Below, piece after piece: positions 1 through 8,255 of a stretch of 14,783 nt of DNA; position 1 is the first letter of the stretch; the number at the start of each line of letters is the position of its first letter. The stretch is from Deinococcus sp. (lineage in GTDB: Bacteria > Deinococcota > Deinococci > Deinococcales > Deinococcaceae). The position numbers were made by a program, and so were the translations under genes. The notes beneath the pieces were generated by a model. The model had not been told where the DNA came from. It did not search any database and saw nothing but the letters and a program-made list of their open reading frames with translations. The DNA lies in the NCBI GenBank assembly GCA_018260275.1, contig JAGLBK010000047.1, positions 1 through 14,783 of the forward strand. Reading direction: 5' to 3'.

Positions 1-103
1 CCTCACCCTTCCGCCGCTTTGCGGCTCCCTCCCTCTCCCACAAGGGGCGAGGGTAAAACGGCAAGAATTAAAGATGTTAGGGAATCTTTTTAATTCCGTA
101 TTA
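1..103 (-). repeat. Interspersed intergenic repeat, cut by window start
   Basis: Bases 1-54 match, in opposite orientation, the repeat at 5396-5462: a CCTCACCC start, a GCCGCTTTGCGGC hairpin, a CCCTC run and CAAGGGGCGAGGGT. The 21-bp module present inside the 5396-5462 copy is absent here. The right edge at 92-103 reads TAATACGGAATT on the minus strand, the same terminal word that starts the repeats after hpaB and after the IclR gene. The element probably continues left of the window. No coding potential is visible. Confidence 0.6.
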
Positions 104-104
104 T
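77..104 (+). promoter_or_regulatory. Weak candidate promoter for the S8 protease gene
   Basis: A -10-like TATTAT lies at 99-104, with a poor -35 (TTAGGG, 77-82) 16 bp upstream. It would start transcription near 111, about 30 nt before the ATG at 141. The -10 hexamer lies inside the repeat edge (TAATACGGAATT on the other strand), so if real it is supplied by the repeat. Only the -10 resembles consensus. Confidence 0.25.
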
Positions 105-140
105 GTCAACTACTTTGGGCAGACGCCGTTTCATCTGAAA

Positions 141-1559
141 ATGCACTCTGCGGCCCGTAAACTCGGTACTCTAACAACTGTGAAATTTTCTTTGCTTCTC
201 TGCTCGGGGCTGGGCCTGGCCCTGCTGATCACTAGCTGCGACCAGTCGCCCAAGACCACGGGAGGCAATGGCAGTACCCTTCCGGCAGCTTGCCAGGCCG
301 CGATTGGCCTCAGCAATCAGGCAGCGGACCTGAACCCGGCCCTGCTCTCCGGGCAAGCCGTCACTGAGACCACTAGTGACCCAGGCACGCAGACCACGCC
401 CGACTGGACTGCCCCGCACGTTGCTGGCGAGGTGCTGGTCATCGGGAACGGCAACCTGAGCGCCCAGGCCATGAGCAAACTGAATGGCCTGAAGCTGACG
501 CCTGTGGCCACCGGCGTACAGCGGGCCGCAACGCCCGGCGGCCAGACCGATCAGGTTTTTGCCGGAACGCTGAGGGCGGCGGGCCTGAATGTTCAGCCCA
601 ACTTCATCTATCACGCGCTGGGCATGGTCAACGACCCCGGCTTTCCCGGCAACAGCGGGGTCGTGGTGGGCCAGTTCAAGATGTTCCAGACCTACCTGAC
701 GCGCACCCGCGTGCCGCAGGCCTGGAACACGCTGGCGACCTGCGGCCTGACTCCGCAGGGGGTACTGACGGCCATGGTCGATACTCCGCTCGAGTCGGCC
801 CATTCCGAGTTGAAAGACCGGATCACTATGGGCGCGGCGCGGCTCCCCGCCGGGACTGAGACCGGACACGGCACCGCCGGAGCAGGCCTGATCGGAGCAA
901 ATACCAACAACGGCAGCGGCCTGAGCGGAATCGTCTGGAACGCCCAGCTGCTTTCCGAGGAAGTGCTCGACGCTGGGGGCGGCACGACCAGCCAGATCGC
1001 CCTGGGCATCGAGGACGCGGTCAGTAGAGGCGCCGGGGTCATCAACCTGAGTCTGGGCGAAGCCGGAACCACCGGGGATACCGTGCTGACCAATGCCATC
1101 GTCAAGGCGCAGCAAAGCGCCGTGGTGGTCGTCGCGGCGGGCAATACGCCGAATCAGGGCGTGTACTACCCCGCCAATCTGCCCGGCGTGATCGCCGTGG
1201 GCAGCACCGGCAGCAGCGACTCGGCCCTGGCCTGCTACAGCGCCCGCCCTGGCAACGGAATCGCCCGTACGCTGGATATCGTGGCCCCCGGCGGCGCGGG
1301 GTACAAGGGAGACTGTAGCGGCGCGACGCTGGATCAGGACCTGTTGCTGCTGGGACCGAACAACGGCTACATGCTGGACGCCGGAACCAGTTTTGCTGCC
1401 CCACAGGTCAGCGCCGTCGCTGCCCTGATGCGGGCCGCCAACCCGAAACTGACCGCCAGCCAAACCCGCGCCCTGCTGATCGGCAGTGTGAACCGGGCCA
1501 GCGGATTGCCGCTGCTGGACGCCAACGCCGCCGTCAAAGCGGCCCTGCGGGCGTACTGA
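141..1559 (+). CDS. S8 family (subtilisin-like) serine peptidase, lipoprotein
   Basis: A 472-residue secreted serine protease of the subtilase family, predicted to cleave proteins outside the cytoplasmic membrane. Residues 1-33 form a lipoprotein signal: Lys/Arg near the start, a hydrophobic stretch (about 16-30) and the lipobox LITSC with lipidated Cys33. Residues 34 to about 200 look like an N-terminal prodomain. The catalytic domain shows Asp214 (AMVDT), His243 (TGHGTAGAG), oxyanion Asn335 (VVAAGN) and nucleophile Ser417 (DAGTSFAAPQ), in correct order and spacing. No ribosome binding site is clear before the ATG at 141. A GTG at 180 (residue 14) would still leave a complete signal peptide, so the start is uncertain. 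Convergent with hpaC; the 90-bp gap shows no obvious terminator. The family call is firm, the substrate unknown. Confidence 0.93.
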   Translation: MHSAARKLGTLTTVKFSLLLCSGLGLALLITSCDQSPKTTGGNGSTLPAACQAAIGLSNQAADLNPALLSGQAVTETTSDPGTQTTPDWTAPHVAGEVLVIGNGNLSAQAMSKLNGLKLTPVATGVQRAATPGGQTDQVFAGTLRAAGLNVQPNFIYHALGMVNDPGFPGNSGVVVGQFKMFQTYLTRTRVPQAWNTLATCGLTPQGVLTAMVDTPLESAHSELKDRITMGAARLPAGTETGHGTAGAGLIGANTNNGSGLSGIVWNAQLLSEEVLDAGGGTTSQIALGIEDAVSRGAGVINLSLGEAGTTGDTVLTNAIVKAQQSAVVVVAAGNTPNQGVYYPANLPGVIAVGSTGSSDSALACYSARPGNGIARTLDIVAPGGAGYKGDCSGATLDQDLLLLGPNNGYMLDAGTSFAAPQVSAVAALMRAANPKLTASQTRALLIGSVNRASGLPLLDANAAVKAALRAY

Positions 1560-1649
1560 ACCCTACACACGCCGGCCGCTGAATCCCCTCCCCTGTTCGG
1601 AGTGAGCTTCAGCAGCTGGCGGATTGCTGCGCTGTAGTGCTGCGGCGCT

Positions 1650-2186
1650 CTACTGTTTTTCGGGGTGGTACTCGACCTGACCGTATTTGCGGTCGTGGTA
1701 CAGCAGCGTGTGGCCGCCTTCGTGCAGGTGAACGTCCTGGACGTCACCCAGCACCAGCAGGTGGTCTCCGGCCTCGATCACTTCACGCACCCTGGCGCTG
1801 AAGGCCCCCGCCGTGCCCTGGAGCAGCGGCACACCGCCGGGGCCGGGCGTGTACTTCACCGTGTCCCAGGCGGCTTTACGCTGGGCCACCGGGCGGGCAA
1901 AGGTGTTCGCCAGCTCCGACTGACCCTGGCCCAGCAGGTTGACGGCAAACGCTTTGCTGTTTTTCAGGGCTTCACTCGCCAGCGAGGTGCGCTGCACCGA
2001 CACCAGAATGATGGGCGGGTCGATGGAAACGGTCAGAAAGGCGGTGGCGGTAAAGCCGTCGAGCTGGTCGTGCTGGTCGAGCAGCGTGACCACGGTGACG
2101 GTGGCGGCCCAGGTGCGGGCCAGCGCCTTGTACGAATCGGCCAGGGTGGGGGGCAGTGGGGTATCGGTCGCAGGAGTTTCGGTCAT
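1650..2186 (-). CDS. hpaC: Flavin reductase, HpaC-like partner of HpaB
   Basis: A 178-residue flavin reductase of the HpaC/FMN-binding split-barrel family. In this family NAD(P)H reduces free flavin, which diffuses to the HpaB oxygenase. Typical segments are DGFTATAF (43-50), VSIDPPIILVSV (53-64), FAVNLLG (80-86), AGDHLLVLGDV (139-149) and LLYHDRKYGQ (161-170). The start is placed at the ATG at 2186 because the open frame further upstream (to 2282) runs through a non-coding repeat and lacks family similarity. The Shine-Dalgarno is weak. It lies downstream of hpaB on the same strand, 200 bp away. That gap is large for a two-component operon and is filled by a repeat, so cotranscription may be affected. 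A generic flavin reductase serving other oxygenases is possible, but the neighbour makes HpaC most likely. Confidence 0.85.
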   Translation of the reverse strand: MTETPATDTPLPPTLADSYKALARTWAATVTVVTLLDQHDQLDGFTATAFLTVSIDPPIILVSVQRTSLASEALKNSKAFAVNLLGQGQSELANTFARPVAQRKAAWDTVKYTPGPGGVPLLQGTAGAFSARVREVIEAGDHLLVLGDVQDVHLHEGGHTLLYHDRKYGQVEYHPEKQ

Positions 2187-2243
2187 AGGCGCAGTCTCGC
2201 TGAGTCGGGGCAAAGGAACAAGCCCGGCACTTATTTGGGTTCC

Positions 2244-2386
2244 GATTGAATCTGGTAGTTTTAGATTCAATCCGACTTGCAAAGCTGCTCAGCAGAGCGG
2301 ACGCGAGTCGGAAAAAGTACGGATTCCGCTTAATTCCAGCACAGTCGGGACTGCACCTCCTGCGCTTCCATAACGCGAAATCCGTA
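2244..2386 (-). repeat. Composite repeat inserted between hpaB and hpaC
   Basis: This 143-bp segment is flanked by near-identical 13-bp direct repeats: TTATTTGGGTTCC at 2231-2243 and TTACTTGGGTTCC at 2387-2399 (12/13). The second is the hpaB 3' end including its stop codon. Inside are a perfect 10-bp inverted repeat (GATTGAATCT 2244-2253 with 2263-2272), a CCGACT/AGTCGG stem (2272-2277 with 2306-2311) enclosing one copy of the 21-bp module, and a 69-bp subelement bounded by TACGGATTCCGC (2318-2329) and its near-perfect inverse (2375-2386, 11/12). The arrangement looks like an insertion that duplicated its target. No coding function is seen. Confidence 0.65.
2274..2294 (-). repeat. 21-bp module, copy 1
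   Basis: On the minus strand this copy starts TGCTGAGCA and ends GCTTTGCAAGTC. It is preceded by CCGCTC. It belongs to a four-copy set in this window (also 5015-5035, 5413-5433, 13270-13290). Confidence 0.6.
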
Positions 2387-3937
2387 TTACTTGGGTTCCC
2401 AGTGCCAGCGGCTGTCCTTCCAGCCGTCGAGGTCGTAGTCGGCCATGCAGGCTTCCACCATGTCCTGAAATTCCTTGGTCTTGCCCAGGCGAGTGGTGAA
2501 GTTCAGGTTGTCCATCCGCACCTGATCCTGGTTGCCGCCGTAGTTTCGCTCGTACAGGGTCATGCGCCCGGCGAATTCGCTGCCGGTCACGTCCCAGACC
2601 AGTTTGAACAGCTTGATGCGTTCCTCGGCGTCGATGTCGGTGCCCCGGTAGTAGCGGTCGATCAGCGGGCGCAATTCGGGGTTTTTCAGGTCCTTGTAGC
2701 TGCTGGGAATCACCAGCGGAGCGCCGCCCAGCACGGTGTCGAAGATTTCCTTGACCTTGTACCACATGTTCGAGGAAAAGTAGCGGCTGGCGGTGGCGTA
2801 TTCCAGCTTGGGAATCTTCATACCACCCAGGCCGTCCTGCGGGTCCAGGGCCATCGCGCTGGTCATGGACCACAGAATGGCCCGCATGGCGAACACCTCA
2901 CCCATACTGGCCTGCACGCCCCGGAAGTCGCCAGTGCCGTTGGCGGCCACGGCCTTGGTCAGCAGGCCGCACATGAAGTCCATCTTGACTGCCAGCCGGG
3001 TCTGGGCCTGCATGGTGTAGCGGTTGGTAAAGCCGGAGGTCGGGTAGAACGCCTTGGCCTTCGCCACGTCCTTGTAAATCAGGATGTCTTCCCAGGGAAT
3101 AAACACGTCATCGAAAATCAGCACGGCGTCGTTCTCGTCGTAGCGGCTGCTGATGGGCGCGTCGAAGGGACTCTCGGCCCGCTGCTCGTAGGGCGTGCGG
3201 CACACAATTTTTTGCCCTTTGGCATTGATGGGCACGAAGCACACCAGCGCGAAATCGTCGGTCTTGCCGTCTTCCATGCGGGCCGCCGAAGCGTTGTTCT
3301 GGGCCACGAAGGTGCCGTGGGTCAGCGCCGAGCCGGTGCCCATCATCTTCGCGCCGCTGATGTACACGCCGTCTTTGGTTTCCTTGGTGACATGCACATA
3401 CACGTCGCGGGTTTCGCTCAGCGGCTTGTTGCGGTCCACGGGCGGGTCCACGATGACGTGGTTCAGGAACAGGCACTTCTCGGCGTACTTGTTGTACCAG
3501 GCCAGCGCGTTGTCCTGATAGGGCGCGTAGAACTCGGGCGCGGCGCCCAGCGTCGCCATGAAGGCCGCCTTGTAGTCGGGGCTGCGGCCCTGAAAGCCGT
3601 AGCTCATGCGGGACCAGATGGCAATCGCGTCGCGGGCTTCGAGGAGTTCCTGGGCGCTGTAGCTGGGCGCAAAAAACTTCATGGTGCGGTGGCCGAAGCG
3701 GTCCACGGTGGTCAGTTTGTCCTTCAATTCGGGGTCGTGTAGCGCGTCGTACAGCCGGGCATACGAGGCGGCGGCGTTGCGGAAGGCCGGGTGGGTGGTC
3801 ACGTCCTTCACCTTCTCGCCGTCGAGCCAGATTTCGCGGCCATCGCGCAGGCTTTCGAGGTACTCGGCCCCGGTCATGGGTTCGGTGATCTGCGTGTGGC
3901 TGCTGACGGGCTGGCCGGTCTGGTCGGTGATGGTCAT
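2387..3937 (-). CDS. hpaB: 4-hydroxyphenylacetate 3-monooxygenase, oxygenase component
   Basis: A 516-residue flavin-dependent aromatic hydroxylase that uses reduced FAD from HpaC and O2 to convert 4-hydroxyphenylacetate to 3,4-dihydroxyphenylacetate. It resembles the enterobacterial HpaB type (about 520 residues): GAEYLESLRDGREI (23-36), VKDVTTHPAFRNAAAS (43-58), YGFQGRSPDYKAAF (113-126), SALTH (203-207), SPFDAPISSRYDEND (256-270), and the IPWEDILIY and SEFAGRMTLYE segments nearer the C-terminus. The ATG at 3937 has a good AGGAGA ribosome binding site 6 nt upstream, supporting this start. Divergent from an IclR-family regulator 164 bp away. The 3' end is duplicated beside a repeat, leaving the reading frame intact. 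Related phenol-type substrates are possible, but family assignment is strong. Confidence 0.95.
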   Translation of the reverse strand: MTITDQTGQPVSSHTQITEPMTGAEYLESLRDGREIWLDGEKVKDVTTHPAFRNAAASYARLYDALHDPELKDKLTTVDRFGHRTMKFFAPSYSAQELLEARDAIAIWSRMSYGFQGRSPDYKAAFMATLGAAPEFYAPYQDNALAWYNKYAEKCLFLNHVIVDPPVDRNKPLSETRDVYVHVTKETKDGVYISGAKMMGTGSALTHGTFVAQNNASAARMEDGKTDDFALVCFVPINAKGQKIVCRTPYEQRAESPFDAPISSRYDENDAVLIFDDVFIPWEDILIYKDVAKAKAFYPTSGFTNRYTMQAQTRLAVKMDFMCGLLTKAVAANGTGDFRGVQASMGEVFAMRAILWSMTSAMALDPQDGLGGMKIPKLEYATASRYFSSNMWYKVKEIFDTVLGGAPLVIPSSYKDLKNPELRPLIDRYYRGTDIDAEERIKLFKLVWDVTGSEFAGRMTLYERNYGGNQDQVRMDNLNFTTRLGKTKEFQDMVEACMADYDLDGWKDSRWHWEPK

Positions 3938-4065
3938 GGGATTCTCCTAGAAACTGAAAAACGGTGAGAGAGCCGGGGAAACGACTTTGGCCCGGACGGG
4001 AACAGCGCTTTGCCTGTGTTGTTGAGATCACTGTGCGCCCCGCGCCTCATGCACTCAAGCAAAAT

Positions 4066-4082
4066 GTTCGCGTATCCTGAAC
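4066..4082. promoter_or_regulatory. Candidate IclR operator in the hpaB/regulator intergenic region
   Basis: The 17-bp sequence GTTCGCGTATCCTGAAC is an imperfect palindrome (GTTC..G...C..GAAC) lying 19 bp before the regulator start. IclR proteins bind short palindromes in such divergent spacers and often repress their own gene. The embedded TATCCT (4073-4078) could be a -10 for the regulator, which would make this an autoregulatory site. No second copy was seen. Confidence 0.3.
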
Positions 4083-4101
4083 AGCAAGCCGGACCGCCGA
4101 G

Positions 4102-4962
4102 GTGAACGAGTTGTTACAGACCGTGGAAAAAGCCGCGCAGGTGCTCTACCTGTTCACGCCCGAGCGCCCCGAGTGGGGGGTCAGTCAGGTGGCCGCCGAG
4201 CTGGGACTGCCCAAGTCCAGTGCCCACGCCTTTTTAAGCACGGTGGCCGAGGTCGGGCTGCTCTACCGCCTGATGACCGGGCGCTACCGCCTGGGCTTCC
4301 GGATTCTGACGCTCAGCCAGTCGCTGCTGCACAACACGCCCTGGCGCGAGGCGGCGGCCAGCGAGATGGAAAAACTGCGCCACGCTACCGGGGAAACGGT
4401 GCATCTGGCGGTCATGGCGGGCGGTGAACTGGTGTCGGTCATCCGGCTGGACGGTACCCGGCCCGACCACGCGCAGATTTCTCCGGCGGGCAGCGTAGTG
4501 CCTTCGCACTGCACCGCGCCCGGCAAAATGCTGCTGGCGCTGCGGCCCTGGGCCTTCGTGGGCGCGGTGCTCGACCAGCACGGCCTGGAAGGGTTCACGC
4601 CCAATACCATCGTGTCACGCGACGAACTGCGCTCGGAACTGCTGAAAATTCGGGAACGCGGTTTTGCCTACGACATCGAGGAATACCGCGCGGGCGTGTG
4701 CTGTGTGGCGGCCCCGGTCCGCAATCACAACGGCGAGACGATCGTGGCGCTGGGCATCACGGTTCCCAGCGAACGCTTTCATGCCCACAAGGAAGCGCTG
4801 CGGGAAGCCGCCCTGGCCGGGGCCGAACGAATTTCGCAGCAGATCGGCTTCGACCCCGATTTCACGCAGTCGGGCCGCTACTGGTGGACCTCGGTGGAGG
4901 GCCGGGAGGAGCTGCGCCCGGCGCGGCCCATTCGCTCCAAGCGGTCGAAGGACAGCGAGTGA
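4102..4962 (+). CDS. IclR family transcriptional regulator
   Basis: A 286-residue regulator with an N-terminal winged helix-turn-helix (about 5-65; recognition region GVSQVAAELGLPKSSAHAFL, 26-45) and a C-terminal IclR effector domain (about 80-250), with typical SVVPSHCTAPGKMLLA (131-146) and CCVAAPVRNHNGETIVALGI (200-219). The start is GTG at 4102; the GAGG just before it is a close, weak ribosome binding site. The tail after about residue 250 is longer than usual and basic (RPIRSKRSK). IclR regulators of aromatic catabolism commonly lie divergent to their target, so control of hpaB (and perhaps hpaC) by an aromatic effector is inferred. The stop codon TGA runs directly into the repeat word TACGGAATT. 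Confidence 0.92.
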   Translation: MNELLQTVEKAAQVLYLFTPERPEWGVSQVAAELGLPKSSAHAFLSTVAEVGLLYRLMTGRYRLGFRILTLSQSLLHNTPWREAAASEMEKLRHATGETVHLAVMAGGELVSVIRLDGTRPDHAQISPAGSVVPSHCTAPGKMLLALRPWAFVGAVLDQHGLEGFTPNTIVSRDELRSELLKIRERGFAYDIEEYRAGVCCVAAPVRNHNGETIVALGITVPSERFHAHKEALREAALAGAERISQQIGFDPDFTQSGRYWWTSVEGREELRPARPIRSKRSKDSE

Positions 4963-5130
4963 TACGGAATTACAGCATTTTGCAGAATGTTAGTTCGCCC
5001 CGGTTCCCCCCCTCTGCTGCGCAGCTTTTCAAGTCCCCAAGCTTTCGCAAGGCCCTCCGCAAGCGGCTCTAGCGAGTCCCCCGCAAGGGGAGAGGGTCAG
5101 AAAAGCAACAGCTAGACGCAAAATGCTGTA
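4963..5130 (+). repeat. Composite interspersed repeat after the IclR gene
   Basis: It starts immediately after the IclR stop codon with TACGGAATT. From 4971 to 5130 it is bounded by a perfect 13-bp inverted repeat (TACAGCATTTTGC at 4971-4983, inverse at 5118-5130). Inside are the 21-bp module (5015-5035) and a GAGTCCCCCGCAAGGGG segment (5067-5083) in a C/G-rich hairpin-forming stretch. A MITE is inserted exactly at the right inverted repeat. It lies between convergent genes and may help end transcription. No coding frame is convincing. Confidence 0.6.
5015..5035 (+). repeat. 21-bp module, copy 2
   Basis: It starts TGCTGCGCA and ends GCTTTTCAAGTC, preceded by CCCTC and followed by CCC. One of four copies. 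Confidence 0.6.
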
Positions 5131-5373
5131 AACCTCGAGTGCTAAGGGACAACGTAAAGCAGACAGAAGCTCCTACCTGGTAAATTATCGTCCGACACAG
5201 TGTTTTTTGGAATTATCTCAATTGGTTTTACACTCGAAACAGTGGGTACATTCTGGTATTTAGAAAATTTTAACAGCAAAATACGCTAAAGGAAAAATCC
5301 AGCTAAAATTGCAAACGGGAATTCGCCGTCCACGACGAGAAGTGATTGTTCGCAACCCCTAGCACTCGAGGTT
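5131..5373 (+). mobile_element. MITE-like element, copy 1 (243 bp)
   Basis: A non-coding element bounded by terminal inverted repeats: left AACCTCGAGTGCTAAGGG, right the inverse of AACCTCGAGTGCTAGGGG (17/18). It is flanked by a 3-bp target duplication GTA (5128-5130 and 5374-5376). The interior is AT-rich with no gene. It is about 95% identical to the copy at 8585-8825 (9 substitutions and 2 single-base indels by eye), in the same orientation. It is too small for a transposase, so movement would need a related enzyme elsewhere in the genome. Confidence 0.88.
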
Positions 5374-5395
5374 GTAAGAATGTTTTGTGCTGTTG

Positions 5396-5462
5396 ACCCT
5401 CGCCCCTTGCGGGACTTGCAAAGCTGGGGAGCAGAGAGGGTGCCGCGAAGCGGCGGGTGAGG
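5396..5462 (-). repeat. Interspersed intergenic repeat with 21-bp module
   Basis: On the minus strand it starts CCTCACCCGCCGCTTCGCGG and ends CCGCAAGGGGCGAGGGT, matching the element at the window start. The difference is a 21-bp module at 5413-5433. The GCCGCTTCGCGGC part forms a short hairpin. Confidence 0.65.
5413..5433 (-). repeat. 21-bp module, copy 3
   Basis: On the minus strand it starts TGCTCCCCA and ends GCTTTGCAAGTC, preceded by CCCTCTC and followed by CCGCAAGGGG. The matching repeat at 1-54 lacks exactly this segment. Confidence 0.65.
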
Positions 5463-5674
5463 GGGCTACTAGGCTACTAGAGCAGTTTGTATAAACATAA
5501 CAAGGCCACCAACAACATGGCCCTGTTATGCCGAGCGGGCGGGCAGGCCCCATACGAGTGCTGCTCTGACCAAGAAGCTGTTCTGGTCAAGAACCCGTTT
5601 GGAGTGGGGCCCACAAATGGCGTAATTGTGCAAGCTGCTCTGGGGAGTATCAGGTGAAGGCGGAGGTCGTGGGT
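5463..5674. other. Intergenic region downstream of the thymidylyltransferase gene
   Basis: A short tandem (GGCTACTA twice near 5464-5479) is followed by two hairpins: the terminator-like one at 5496-5530 and a weaker TGACCA/TGGTCA pair (5567-5572 with 5584-5589). No gene is supported. Confidence 0.5.
5496..5530 (-). terminator. Candidate terminator of the thymidylyltransferase gene
   Basis: CATAACA-A-GGCC (5496-5507) pairs with GGCC-C-TGTTATG (5519-5530), an 11-bp stem with one mismatch and an 11-nt loop. Read on the minus strand it is followed by TTTATAC, a short T-rich tail. It lies 145 bp after the stop codon of the gene ending at 5675. Confidence 0.45.
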
Positions 5675-6742
<1,068 letters not shown>

Positions 6743-6790
6743 GTTAATCGTGAGCCGAGGCCCCAATCTTCTCATCTTGCTGATGGACTC

Positions 6791-6818
6791 TTGATACACC
6801 AGGGACAGCGGGTGTAAA
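6791..6818 (-). promoter_or_regulatory. Candidate promoter of the thymidylyltransferase gene
   Basis: On the minus strand, a -35 TTTACA (6818-6813) and -10 TATCAA (6796-6791) are separated by 16 bp. Transcription would start about 6784, roughly 40 nt before the ATG at 6742. This makes the more upstream GTG start at 6799 unlikely. Confidence 0.45.
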
Positions 6819-6828
6819 AAGCGTCAGA

Positions 6829-6959
6829 TAAGTAGCTCCCGGCTACAGTTACGCGTGTCAGGGAAAAGCGCCCGAACCCGCTCCACTTCCGCCCAGAGCT
6901 ACTTTTGCCTTCTCGCTCCGCTCGGGGCGATGACCTGGTCATCACCCAGCAGGTACTTA
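6829..6959 (+). repeat. 131-bp interspersed repeat, copy A
   Basis: It matches 13180-13331 almost base for base, apart from a 21-bp segment missing here. Ends are TAAGTA and TACTTA (6-bp inverted). AAGTAGCTC near the left end pairs with GAGCTACTT in the middle, and GATGACCTGGTCATC near the right end is a near-palindrome. These features suggest a structured non-coding repeat between two divergent genes. Confidence 0.75.
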
Positions 6960-7154
6960 GCTTAATTTTCTTCAGAAATCGTCTGCTGCGTTACAAGGCG
7001 GGATGTAAAATAGCCCGGTGAATCGTACTGGCGTACTGCGGGAAGAAAGTTTCCCTGACAAACAAAGCCCTGTAGCTGGACTGCCCAGGGTTCGTTCCTG
7101 TTGGGAGGATATGGGCCGCGTGCGGTGTACGGTCTTCTCGACTGACCCGGCTAC
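6960..7154 (+). other. Upstream/leader region of manC
   Basis: A possible -10 TAAAAT sits at 7006-7011 without a good -35. If used, the mRNA leader would be about 150 nt. Inside it are small inverted repeats: GGGAA/TTCCC (about 7040-7055) and CCCTG/CAGGG (about 7067-7089). No known riboswitch was recognised and no small gene is supported. Confidence 0.35.
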
Positions 7155-7166
7155 AAGGAGCCTGCA

Positions 7167-8255
7167 ATGACCCATTTTCTTCCCGTTATTCTGGCCGGTG
7201 GCAGCGGCGAACGCTTCTGGCCTCTGTCGCGGCGTCACCGTCCCAAGCAGTTTCTGACGCTGGACGAGTCCGGGCGCAGTCTGTTGCAGGCGACCAGCGA
7301 CCGGCTGGCGCAGATCAGCGGAACGGTCGAGAACGTGATGGTCGTGACCGGTAACGACTACCGGGGGCAGGTGCTCGAACAGTTGCCCGACATGCCGCTG
7401 GAGAACCTGGTGGTCGAGCCGCTCGCACGCGACACGGCCCCAGCGGTGCTGTATGCCGCGCTGCGTATTGCGCGTGACCAGCCTGATTCAGACGCGATCA
7501 TGGGCGTGTTTCCGGCAGATCACCGCATCACTGACCCCGAGGCGTTTGAACGGGTGGTCAGGCGGGCCATCGAGGTCGCGGAGACGACGGGCAAGCTGGT
7601 CACCATCGGGATTACCCCCGCGTTTCCGGCGACGGGCTATGGGTATATCCAGCAGGGACCGGAACTGCTGGGCGGGGAACTGCCGACCTACGCCGTGAAC
7701 CGCTTTACCGAAAAACCCGATGAGCAGACCGCCAGGGGCTTTCTGGAACAGGGCGGTTTCAGCTGGAACAGCGGCATGTTCATCTGGAAAGTGCAGGCTA
7801 TCTTGCAGGCCTTCGAGCAGCATCAGCCCGAGCTTTATCAGGCGCTCGCTGGGGCGTTCGCGCGGCCCGGCAACAACTCGGCCGCCGTGCGCGAAGTCTT
7901 TCCGACCCTGACCAAAATCAGCATCGATTACGCGATTCTGGAAAAGTCCGACCAGGTGGCGGTGATTCCGGCGGAATTCGGCTGGGACGATCTGGGCGAC
8001 TGGAATGCCCTGGAAAGGTTACTCAAGGGTGACGGCGAGAACGTGTCGGTGGGCCGCCACGTTGGCCTGGACACTGGGGGCGCGATCTTGTATACGACCA
8101 ACGGCGACGACCTGATCGCCACCATCGGCCTGGAGGATGTGGTGGTGGTCCGGGCCGACGAGGTGACGCTGGTGGTCCGCAAAGACCGCACCCAGGACAT
8201 CAAAAAGGTGGTTCAGCAGCTCAAGGCCCATCCCGAGCTAGAGCGCTTTGCCTGA
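7167..8255 (+). CDS. manC: Mannose-1-phosphate guanylyltransferase
   Basis: A 362-residue enzyme that makes GDP-mannose from GTP and mannose-1-phosphate in the cytoplasm, for polysaccharide and glycoconjugate synthesis. Motifs in order: LAGGSGERFWPLSRRHRPKQ (9-28, nucleotide binding), FPADH (115-119), FTEKPD (180-185), WNSGMFIW (200-207), SIDYAILEK (252-260) and WDDLGDW (273-279). It is the single-domain type, lacking the C-terminal phosphomannose isomerase domain of about 470-residue bifunctional ManC/AlgA proteins; a separate isomerase must lie elsewhere. The ATG at 7167 has AAGGAG (7155-7160) 6 nt upstream. Divergent from the thymidylyltransferase gene, so the pair supplies dTDP- and GDP-activated sugars. 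Confidence 0.93.
   Translation: MTHFLPVILAGGSGERFWPLSRRHRPKQFLTLDESGRSLLQATSDRLAQISGTVENVMVVTGNDYRGQVLEQLPDMPLENLVVEPLARDTAPAVLYAALRIARDQPDSDAIMGVFPADHRITDPEAFERVVRRAIEVAETTGKLVTIGITPAFPATGYGYIQQGPELLGGELPTYAVNRFTEKPDEQTARGFLEQGGFSWNSGMFIWKVQAILQAFEQHQPELYQALAGAFARPGNNSAAVREVFPTLTKISIDYAILEKSDQVAVIPAEFGWDDLGDWNALERLLKGDGENVSVGRHVGLDTGGAILYTTNGDDLIATIGLEDVVVVRADEVTLVVRKDRTQDIKKVVQQLKAHPELERFA

Noticed and set aside
171..1463. 430-residue minus-strand open frame opposite the S8 protease
   Set aside because: It is a GC-rich antisense shadow; the plus-strand frame has a complete catalytic triad and signal peptide, while this one has no family motif.
2187..2282. N-terminal extension of HpaC to 210 residues
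   Set aside because: The extra codons run through the repeat and its hairpin and are unlike flavin reductases; the internal ATG at 2186 fits the family length.
2246..3742. 498-residue plus-strand open frame opposite hpaB
   Set aside because: Its His/Gly/Val-rich composition is that of an antisense frame; hpaB is unambiguous on the other strand, with a good ribosome binding site.
4963..5462. CRISPR array
   Set aside because: Repeats here are few, of different kinds, unevenly spaced and in both orientations; there are no regular spacers or cas genes.
5359..5553. 64-residue minus-strand frame
   Set aside because: It spans the MITE end, a repeat and a hairpin, and ends at the stop codon supplied by the inverted repeat; not a real gene.
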